Shown here: positions 35,397-41,771 of the stretch, one piece after another
Layout of the letters: every line of letters begins with the position of its first letter
Position numbering within the stretch: the stretch's first letter is position 1
Assembly (NCBI RefSeq): GCF_015223105.1
Contig: NZ_JADFTZ010000001.1
Location: 1,178,001-1,242,000, forward strand
Direction of reading: 5' to 3'
Source of the DNA: Flavobacterium proteolyticum
GTDB lineage: Bacteria > Bacteroidota > Bacteroidia > Flavobacteriales > Flavobacteriaceae
DNA: 64,000 nucleotides
Position numbers and translations under genes: made by a program
Notes under the pieces: model-generated
Seen by the model: only the letters and a program-made list of their open reading frames with translations
Database searches by the model: none
Told to the model about the DNA's origin: nothing

Positions 35397-37477
35397 TTAA
35401 GTTTCTCTTCAATTGCTTTTAGCCTTTTTTCTAAAGCTTCGTTTTTTTGTTTTTGGAGTTCTAATTCTAGTTTTAATGCTTCAATTGTTTTTTGTTGTTC
35501 TTGTATTGATTTTACTATTGGAACAACAAATTCAGCATAACGTAAACTATAAAAATCATTTTTGTTTTTTGGTACATCAACACCACTAAAATCATAGTTG
35601 ACTTTCTTAGCCGTTTGTTCCACTTCTTGAGCTATAAATCCTGAATATCTAATGTTGTTGTTTTGACTTTTTGGGTCAATAGCTTTAAAATTATAATTAT
35701 AAGTAACTGGTCTTAGATTTAAAATAAAATCTAATCCTACAACATTATTTTGTATGTTTTCTTTCAAGCGTCCATCTGATAAATTAGACCATCCAACAGC
35801 TCCGCCAATGCTGGTAATGTCAAAATTACCAAATCTAATTTGATTGTCACCTGAAACATATGTATTATATCCAATTGCGGTTGAATTGTTGTAATCTCCT
35901 GAATTATAAGCATTATAGCCAATAGCTGTATTGTAATTTCCTGAATTATTTGAAACCAACCCGTTGTTTCCGATAGTTGTATTAAAAGAACCATTGTTGT
36001 TGGATAAAGAGTTGTTTCCCAAAGAAATATTGTGGTTTCCAGAAGTATTATTTAACAACGCATTGTAGCCTAAACTTATATTGTTTTCTCCTATATTGTT
36101 GTTTTTTGAAGCATTTCTACCAATACTAGTGTTGAAACTTCCTGTTGTATTGTTTTCCAATGAATTTGCTCCAACAGCTATATTATTATTTCCAGTAGTA
36201 TTTGATTTTAAAGCGAATTCTCCAAAGCCAGAATTGTAATTTCCAGTATTCGCATATAAAGATTGGTTTCCAAAAGCTGAATTTCCTATTCCAACAGTTG
36301 AGCTAAACAAAGCATTGTTTCCAAAAGCACTATTGTTGCTTCCTGATATGTTGTTGTATAAACTATTAAAACCAATAGCGGTATTATTTGAGCCAGAATC
36401 GTTATTATATAAAGAGTGGCTTCCTAATCCAGTATTCTGATTTCCTGTTTTTGATTTATATAAAGAGAAAGCACCAATAGCAGTATTCTGAAAGCCAATA
36501 GTGTTGTTGTTTAAAGAATTATTCCCAATTGAAGTGTTTTGATAACCTGTGGTGTTGAAACTTAAAGAGGCTAGTCCTACTGCAACATTGTTATTTCCTG
36601 TAGAATTAGCAGTTAAAGTGTAAGAGCCAATACCAGTGTTGTTGTTTCCACTAGTATTTGTGTAAAGTGAGTAAGTTCCGATGGCAACATTATAACTTCC
36701 ATTGCTGTTGTTGTATAGACTATTAGTTCCTAAAGCAGAATTTTCATTTCCTGAAATATTCATCAACAATGAATTTGATCCAATTGAAGTGTTTGAATTT
36801 CCTGTAGTATTATTGTTTAAAGAATATATTCCTACTGCTGTGTTGGAATTCCCAACAGTATTGTTTGTCATGGTTTGAGCTCCCATTGCGCTGTTAGAAT
36901 AACCTGTGGTGTTGTTTTTCAAGGTGTTAAATCCAACAGCCGTGTTTGAATTTCCATTAGTAGTACTGCTTAATGAAAAACTTCCAAAAGCAGTGTTGTT
37001 TGAACTACTCCCTACAGGTCGGTAAGAATTATTTCCAAAAGAAGTGTTGTTGATGGCTATAATTCCTGAATGATTGTTGTTTCTTCTAAAAATGAAATCT
37101 GTATTATCTTTTGTTCCGATATAATTGTTGCTTGGGTTGGTGTTTGTGTTTCCATTTATCAACCAAACATTTTTTGTGTTTGTTACAGAACTCCATGAAG
37201 TAGTATTGTTATCCCAATAATAAAAACCAGGTGCGTTATTGACAACAGTTGTTGTAAGGTAAATTAATAAACCATTTTGATCGCTTGTTGGATTAATAGC
37301 AGGGAAATTGTTAACTCTTGGAATCAGAATTCCATCCGTGTTTGAGGGTGAGTTAATATCACTAGCTACAATATCTAAGGTAGATTTTGGATTTGTAGTA
37401 TTAATTCCAATTTGTGAAAAAATGGAGAAACTATTTAAAAAAATAACAAAAAAGAATATTTGTATAGGGGTTTTCAT
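35393..37477 (-). CDS. Secreted repeat protein with C-terminal S74 (tail-fibre chaperone) domain
   Basis: A 694-residue protein with a signal peptide (MKTPIQIFFFVIFLNSFSIFSQ). Residues about 143-545 are some 23 repeats of 17 residues of the form N-T-A-I-G-x-x-S-L-x-N-N-T-x-G-x-x, like the YadA/phage-fibre left-handed beta-roll. Next comes an intramolecular chaperone (peptidase S74) domain beginning SDGRLKENIQ, with the Ser-Lys dyad spaced S567/K572 as in phage endosialidases, and LRPVTYNYNF and YSGFIAQEVEQ. The end is a coiled coil (IEALKLELELQKQKNEALEK). There is no T9SS C-terminal sorting domain. It probably forms a trimeric surface fibre or adhesin whose chaperone cuts itself off. Transcription is convergent with the barrel gene. 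Confidence 0.88.
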   Translation of the reverse strand: MKTPIQIFFFVIFLNSFSIFSQIGINTTNPKSTLDIVASDINSPSNTDGILIPRVNNFPAINPTSDQNGLLIYLTTTVVNNAPGFYYWDNNTTSWSSVTNTKNVWLINGNTNTNPSNNYIGTKDNTDFIFRRNNNHSGIIAINNTSFGNNSYRPVGSSSNNTAFGSFSLSSTTNGNSNTAVGFNTLKNNTTGYSNSAMGAQTMTNNTVGNSNTAVGIYSLNNNTTGNSNTSIGSNSLLMNISGNENSALGTNSLYNNSNGSYNVAIGTYSLYTNTSGNNNTGIGSYTLTANSTGNNNVAVGLASLSFNTTGYQNTSIGNNSLNNNTIGFQNTAIGAFSLYKSKTGNQNTGLGSHSLYNNDSGSNNTAIGFNSLYNNISGSNNSAFGNNALFSSTVGIGNSAFGNQSLYANTGNYNSGFGEFALKSNTTGNNNIAVGANSLENNTTGSFNTSIGRNASKNNNIGENNISLGYNALLNNTSGNHNISLGNNSLSNNNGSFNTTIGNNGLVSNNSGNYNTAIGYNAYNSGDYNNSTAIGYNTYVSGDNQIRFGNFDITSIGGAVGWSNLSDGRLKENIQNNVVGLDFILNLRPVTYNYNFKAIDPKSQNNNIRYSGFIAQEVEQTAKKVNYDFSGVDVPKNKNDFYSLRYAEFVVPIVKSIQEQQKTIEALKLELELQKQKNEALEKRLKAIEEKLN
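35843..37051 (-). repeat. About 23 in-frame 51-base repeats within the tail-fibre-like gene
   Basis: The coding DNA repeats every 51 bases (17 residues). Asparagines of the NTAIG-type motif fall at residues 144, 161, 178, 195, 212, 229, 246, 263, 280, 297 and onward, with two 16-residue steps near residues 399-415 and 483-499. Unit sequences have diverged at the DNA level, so this is an old expansion and not a recent slippage product. Confidence 0.85.
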
Positions 37478-37513
37478 TAAAAATGAATTTTTCGCTAAAG
37501 TATAAAATCTGCA

Positions 37514-37549
37514 AATAAAAAACCCACTTATTTAAAAATAAATGGGTTT
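37514..37549 (-). terminator. Rho-independent terminator after metK
   Basis: AACCCACTTATTT (37521-37533) pairs with AAATAAATGGGTT (37536-37548) with one mismatch. On the minus strand it is followed by a T-run, placing it 25 bases after the metK stop codon. Confidence 0.82.
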
Positions 37550-37573
37550 AACTATTTTGTATTCAGCAGATTC

Positions 37574-38824
37574 TTAGATATTGAAAGCAGCTTTTACTTT
37601 GTCTACGAAATCTAATTTTTCCCAAGTAAATAACTCAACTGTTACTGTTTTAGATTCACCACCTGGAGCTGTAAACGTTTTGGTTACAGTTTCAGGAGTT
37701 CTTCCCATATGTCCGTAAGCAGCAGTTTCACTATAAATTGGATTTCTTAATTTCAAACGTTGCTCGATAAAGTAAGGACGCATGTCAAAAATACTTTCTA
37801 CTACTTTACTGATTTCTCCGTCTGTTAAGTTTACTTTTGCAGTTCCGTAAGTGTTTACGTTGATTGATGTTGGTTCAGCAACTCCAATTGCGTAAGAAAC
37901 TTGAACTAAAATTTCATCTGCAACACCAGCAGCCACTAAGTTTTTAGCAATATGACGTGTTGCATAAGCAGCAGAACGGTCAACTTTAGATGGGTCTTTT
38001 CCAGAGAAAGCACCACCACCGTGAGCTCCTTTTCCACCATAAGTATCTACGATAATTTTTCTTCCTGTTAAACCAGTATCACCGTGAGGTCCTCCAATTA
38101 CGAATTTTCCTGTTGGGTTAATGTGGTATTTAATAGCATCATTGAATAAATGTGCGTATTGAGGATTTTTAGCGATTACTCTTGGAATCAAAATTTCGAT
38201 AATATCTTTTTTAATTTTAGCTAACATCGTTGGTTCATCAGCAAAATCATCGTGTTGTGTAGAAACTACAATAGCATCAATACGAACGGGTTTATTGTCA
38301 TCAGAATATTCTAAAGTAACCTGAGATTTAGCATCCGGACGTAAGTAAGTGATTTCATTATTTTCTCTTCTTAAATCTGCTAATTCTTGAAGAATTTGGT
38401 GTGATAATTTCAATGCTAACGGCATGAATTCAGCAGTTTCATTAGTAGCATAACCAAACATCATTCCTTGGTCACCTGCTCCTTGTTCTTCTTTGCTTGC
38501 TCTATCAACTCCTTGGTTAATATCAGCAGATTGTTCGTGAATTGCAGATAAAACACCACAAGAATTCGCTTCGAACATATATTCGCTTTTTGTATAACCA
38601 ATTTTCTTGATTACATCTCTTGCGATAGTTTGTACATCTAAATACGTGTTTGATTTAACTTCTCCAGCTAAAATTACTTGACCTGTTGTAACTAATGTCT
38701 CACAAGCTACTTTTGACTCAGGGTCAAATGCTAAAAAGTTATCAATTAATGCGTCTGAAATTTGATCCGCAACTTTGTCAGGATGTCCTTCACTCACTGA
38801 TTCTGACGTAAATAAATAAGCCAT
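37574..38824 (-). CDS. metK: S-adenosylmethionine synthetase
   Basis: Makes SAM from methionine and ATP. The 416-residue protein has [26 protein letters not shown] at the start, the [12 protein letters not shown] hexapeptide-type signature and [23 protein letters not shown], with the metal- and phosphate-binding residues. All key motifs are intact. The leader on the minus strand carries a SAM-II riboswitch, so the gene is probably shut down by its own product. It is divergent from the metY operon across a 623-base region filled with regulatory RNA. Confidence 0.97.
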   Translation of the reverse strand: MAYLFTSESVSEGHPDKVADQISDALIDNFLAFDPESKVACETLVTTGQVILAGEVKSNTYLDVQTIARDVIKKIGYTKSEYMFEANSCGVLSAIHEQSADINQGVDRASKEEQGAGDQGMMFGYATNETAEFMPLALKLSHQILQELADLRRENNEITYLRPDAKSQVTLEYSDDNKPVRIDAIVVSTQHDDFADEPTMLAKIKKDIIEILIPRVIAKNPQYAHLFNDAIKYHINPTGKFVIGGPHGDTGLTGRKIIVDTYGGKGAHGGGAFSGKDPSKVDRSAAYATRHIAKNLVAAGVADEILVQVSYAIGVAEPTSINVNTYGTAKVNLTDGEISKVVESIFDMRPYFIEQRLKLRNPIYSETAAYGHMGRTPETVTKTFTAPGGESKTVTVELFTWEKLDFVDKVKAAFNI

Positions 38825-38887
38825 AATAAATTATTTTTAAATTTTAAGCGAGGAAAAATAATTGCAGGTAGTGCCTAAAGGAGTAGT

Positions 38888-38944
38888 AATTACTGCTTTA
38901 GCATTTTTTAATGAGGTTGCAATCAGTTCAAATTTTTCCTCTTA
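38888..38944 (-). promoter_or_regulatory. SAM-II riboswitch upstream of metK
   Basis: On the minus strand the leader reads GAGG (P1, 38941-38938), a loop containing AATTTGAACTGATTGCAA, CCTC (P1', 38916-38913), then AAAAAATGCTAAAGCAG. This follows the SAM-II layout known from marine metagenome and alphaproteobacterial examples: a loop with AUUU-AAC-G-AUUGCAA, then a conserved AUG-GCUAAA tail that folds back as a pseudoknot. The pseudoknot pairs co-vary sensibly: loop GCA with tail UGC, and loop CUG with tail CAG. About 80 bases downstream, ATTTTTCCTC (38859-38850) is a perfect 10-base complement of GAGGAAAAAT at the 5' side of P1, which offers an alternative fold 26 bases before the metK start codon. 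Confidence 0.8.
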
Positions 38945-39157
38945 GTTTTCGGATGCAAATGTATGAAATGAAATTGAATTCCAAATGATTGTTAACTTTT
39001 TTTTATTTTATTCATTTCGAAATTACAAATAGAGGTTTCTTTAGAAATATTTTTGGATTAAAATTCATTTTTAATGAAAAATATTCTAAATACTTATTAT
39101 TATATAACAAAATTTAGAAAAATAATCTATTTATTTTTTTATTGTAGAAAATAAATC

Positions 39158-39165
39158 TAATTTTG
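39158..39165 (+). promoter_or_regulatory. -7 box of the metY operon leader
   Basis: TAATTTTG (39158-39165) matches TAnnTTTG. A TTG at 39142-39144 is closer than the usual spacing, so the -33 element is uncertain. Transcription would start near 39172, giving a leader of about 275 bases that contains both small ORFs and the attenuator. Confidence 0.5.
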
Positions 39166-39191
39166 CCCTGTCAAACTAAAAGAAATAAAAA

Positions 39192-39260
39192 ATGAACTTT
39201 ACAATGTGCAATATGTGTATGATGATGTGGAACAATCCGCAGAGGAAACCTATTGCATAA
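39192..39260 (+). CDS. Met/Cys-rich leader peptide of the metY operon
   Basis: A 22-codon ORF that reads MNFTMCNMCMMMWNNPQRKPI plus a final alanine and TAA. Six of the first twelve residues are Met and two are Cys, including three Met codons in a row (39219-39227). The sequence CAGAGG (39240-39245), inside the Pro-Gln-Arg codons, is a copy of the 3' arm of the downstream terminator and can pair with its 5' arm CCTCTG. This is the layout of a ribosome-controlled attenuator. When charged Met-tRNA is scarce, the ribosome waits on the Met codons, CAGAGG is free, and the terminator cannot form. I see the elements directly. The mechanism is inferred from enterobacterial leaders. Confidence 0.82.
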   Translation: MNFTMCNMCMMMWNNPQRKPIA

Positions 39261-39285
39261 TTTTAAAAGTAAATTAATTCAATAT

Positions 39286-39314
39286 AACCTCTGTCGAAAG
39301 CAGAGGTTTTTTTT
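39286..39314 (+). terminator. Attenuator terminator in the metY leader
   Basis: Perfect 8-base stem AACCTCTG (39286-39293) with CAGAGGTT (39301-39308), loop TCGAAAG, then eight T (39307-39314). It lies 25 bases after the leader peptide stop codon and 133 bases before metY. The competing antiterminator strand is at 39240-39245. Confidence 0.9.
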
Positions 39315-39335
39315 ATTTCTAAAAACACATCAAAT

Positions 39336-39386
39336 ATGAAAATAGCCATTTACAATCCAAGACGATGTTGTCGAATGTGTAGCTGA
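39336..39386 (+). CDS. Second, Cys-rich leader peptide (MKIAIYNPRRCCRMCS)
   Basis: A 16-codon ORF that starts 22 bases after the attenuator T-run and ends with TGA 61 bases before metY. The last seven residues, RCCRMCS, contain three Cys and one Met, with arginine codons (AGA CGA ... CGA) around them. It has no terminator or long hairpin of its own, so if functional it would act by ribosome stalling on translation of metY or on RNA stability, much as poly-cysteine upstream ORFs do in actinobacteria. The concentration of Cys/Met at the very end, right where a stalled ribosome would matter, makes chance unlikely. Confidence 0.65.
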   Translation: MKIAIYNPRRCCRMCS

Positions 39387-39447
39387 ATCAAACTCAGTAA
39401 TATCCAAAATACAGTTAAAAACACAATAACATCAAAATAAAAATATC

Positions 39448-40740
39448 ATGAGCACAAATAAATTCGCAACAAACGCTTTACACGCAGGACACGACACAAC
39501 TAAAAACGCAGGAACAAGAGCGGTTCCAATTTACCAAACCACATCATACGTTTTCAATAATTCTGATCACGCAGCCAATCTTTTTGGTTTAGCCGAAGCT
39601 GGTTTTATTTACACAAGATTAAATAATCCAACAAACGATATCCTAGAACAACGTTTAGCTAAATTAGAAGGCGGAATTGGAGCTGTTGTAACTGCATCTG
39701 GAACCGCAGCAATTTCAACTGCTTTGTTGACGTTGTTAAAAGCTGGCGACCATATCGTAGCTTCAAACAGTTTATATGGCGGAACTTATAATTTATTAAA
39801 TGTGACTTTGCCAAGATTAGGCATCACAACAACATTCGTAGATCCATCAAATCCTGACAATTTCTTAAATGCTGTGCAAGAAAATACTCGAGTGTTCTTT
39901 GCTGAAAGTTTAGGAAATCCAAAATTAGATGTACTTGATTTAAAAGCCATTTCAAAAGCCGCACAAACCTACAAAGTGCCTTTTATTGTAGATAACACAG
40001 TGGCAACACCCTTTTTGCTGAACCCAATCGAACACGGAGCCAACATCGTAATTCATTCCTTAACCAAATACATTGGTGGAAACGGAACTTCGCTTGGAGG
40101 TGTCATCATCGATGCAGGAAATTTTGATTGGAGCAACGGGAAATTCCCAGAATTCACAGAACCTTCAGCAGGTTATCACGGATTAAAATACTATGAAGTT
40201 TTAGGTGCTGCCTCGTTCATTGCAAAAGTTAGAATCGAAGGTTTACGCGATTTAGGTGCTTCTTTGAGTCCATTCAACGCATTTCAAATAATTCAAGGTT
40301 TAGAAACGTTGGCTATCCGAATCAAAAAGCACAGTGTAAATGCTTTGGAATTAGCTAAATGGTTGCAAAAACGTCCAGAAGTAGCTTGGGTAAATTATCC
40401 AGGATTGATTTCTTCAAAATATTATGATTTAGCCCAACAATATTTGCCAGAAGGACAAAGTGGTATCGTAACTTTTGGATTAAAAGGTGGTTATGAAGCA
40501 GCTAAAAAAGTAGCTGATGAAACCCAATTTTTCTCATTGTTAGCGAATATTGGCGACACAAAATCACTGATTATTCATCCAGCAAGTACAACGCACCAAC
40601 AATTGTCAGAAGAACAACAAATTACAACTGGAGTAACGAAAGATTTGATTCGTTTATCCGTTGGATTAGAAGATATTGAAGACTTGAAAGCCGATTTAGA
40701 AGGTGTTTTCGAAAAATTGCCAGTTCAAAATTTAGTTTAG
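39448..40740 (+). CDS. metY: O-acetylhomoserine sulfhydrylase (aminocarboxypropyltransferase)
   Basis: PLP enzyme that combines O-acetylhomoserine with sulfide to make homocysteine directly. At 430 residues it has the length typical of MetY rather than MetB/MetZ (about 390). Visible features are the N-terminal ATNALHAGHDTTKNAGTRAVPIYQTTSY, YTRLNNPTNDILEQRLAKLEGG, the PLP lysine in VIHSLTKYIGGNG, and NIGDTKSLIIHPASTTHQQL near the C-terminus. It is the first structural gene after the double leader and is followed by a hairpin-T8 element before metX, so its expression may exceed that of the rest of the operon. Confidence 0.93.
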   Translation: MSTNKFATNALHAGHDTTKNAGTRAVPIYQTTSYVFNNSDHAANLFGLAEAGFIYTRLNNPTNDILEQRLAKLEGGIGAVVTASGTAAISTALLTLLKAGDHIVASNSLYGGTYNLLNVTLPRLGITTTFVDPSNPDNFLNAVQENTRVFFAESLGNPKLDVLDLKAISKAAQTYKVPFIVDNTVATPFLLNPIEHGANIVIHSLTKYIGGNGTSLGGVIIDAGNFDWSNGKFPEFTEPSAGYHGLKYYEVLGAASFIAKVRIEGLRDLGASLSPFNAFQIIQGLETLAIRIKKHSVNALELAKWLQKRPEVAWVNYPGLISSKYYDLAQQYLPEGQSGIVTFGLKGGYEAAKKVADETQFFSLLANIGDTKSLIIHPASTTHQQLSEEQQITTGVTKDLIRLSVGLEDIEDLKADLEGVFEKLPVQNLV

Positions 40741-40755
40741 GTTTTTGTTTGTTTG

Positions 40756-40795
40756 AAGGCTGCCGATAGACCTACCTAAAGGCAGTCTTTTTTTT
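40756..40795 (+). terminator. Terminator-like hairpin between metY and metX
   Basis: AAGGCTGCC (40756-40764) pairs with GGCAGTCTT (40781-40789), one G-T pair, and runs into eight T. Inside an otherwise continuous Met operon it would act as a partial stop that reduces downstream expression. Confidence 0.75.
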
Positions 40796-40801
40796 AAAAG
40801 A

Positions 40802-41770
40802 ATGATGAGTACAATTCAAAAAATAGTGTTCCAAAATGTTCCGTTGCAAAATAGAGTAGTGCAATCCAAAGTGATTTTGTCCTATCAACTGTTCGGACAA
40901 CCCGTTGGTTCAGCTCCTTTGGTGTTAGTGAATCATGCATTAACTGGAAATTCGCAAGTTATTGGAGAAAACGGTTGGTGGCAATCGTTGATTGGTGAGA
41001 GTAAAATTATCGACACCAAAAAATATGCGGTTTTAGCTTTCAATATTCCCGGAAACGGCTATCAAGATGTAGAAAATTTGATTGAAAACTATCAAGATTT
41101 CACCACTTATGATATTGCTAATTTGTTTTGGAAAGGAATCGATTCATTTAAAGTGAATCAAGTTTTTGCTATTATAGGCGGAAGTTTAGGCGGAGCAATT
41201 GCTTGGGAAATGGCAGCGATTCGACCAAAAGCAATTGCAAATTTAATTCCGGTTGCAACAAATTGGAAAGCTTCTGATTGGTTGATTGGAAATGTGTTAA
41301 CACAAGATTTGATTCTGAATAATTCTAAAAATCCAATTCACGATGCTAGAATTCACGCCATGTTATTGTATCGAACACCTGAATCATTCCAAGAAAAATT
41401 TCACAACAAATTGCAAAATTCGGATGGATTGTTTCAAGTAGAAAGTTGGTTGTTGCATCACGGTGAAAAATTGCAAAATCGATTCCAACTTTCGGCATAC
41501 AAACTCATGAATTATTTATTGAAAACTACTGATATTTTTAAAAACAAAAATAAATCGGAAGTCATTAAAGGCATCACGTCAAACATTCATCTAATCAGTG
41601 TGGATACCGATTACTTTTTTACGGCAAACGAAATTAAAACCGCTTTTCAGGAAGTCAAAAACTACAAAAACAATGCATTTTATCACGAAATCAAATCCAT
41701 TCACGGACACGATGCTTTCTTGATAGAATTTGAACAACTAAACAACATACTAAAACCTATATTTAATTAA
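40802..41770 (+). CDS. metX: Homoserine O-acetyltransferase-like alpha/beta hydrolase
   Basis: Activates homoserine with acetyl-CoA to give the substrate of MetY. The 322-residue protein has the alpha/beta-hydrolase nucleophile elbow IIGGSLGGAIAWEMA (Ser in GGSLGG), ALTGNSQV near the oxyanion hole, ISVDTDYFF with the catalytic aspartate, and HGHDAFLIE with the catalytic histidine. It is shorter than classical MetX (about 350-380 residues), mainly in the lid region. Two adjacent ATG codons (40802 and 40805) could start it. It is separated from thrA by one base, which supports a homoserine role. Confidence 0.85.
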   Translation: MMSTIQKIVFQNVPLQNRVVQSKVILSYQLFGQPVGSAPLVLVNHALTGNSQVIGENGWWQSLIGESKIIDTKKYAVLAFNIPGNGYQDVENLIENYQDFTTYDIANLFWKGIDSFKVNQVFAIIGGSLGGAIAWEMAAIRPKAIANLIPVATNWKASDWLIGNVLTQDLILNNSKNPIHDARIHAMLLYRTPESFQEKFHNKLQNSDGLFQVESWLLHHGEKLQNRFQLSAYKLMNYLLKTTDIFKNKNKSEVIKGITSNIHLISVDTDYFFTANEIKTAFQEVKNYKNNAFYHEIKSIHGHDAFLIEFEQLNNILKPIFN

Positions 41771-41771
41771 G

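Noticed and set aside
35843..37051. CRISPR array or recent tandem satellite
   Set aside because: The 51-base repeats are in frame, diverged and inside a long ORF with a protein-level motif. There are no conserved direct repeats with unique spacers, and no cas genes.
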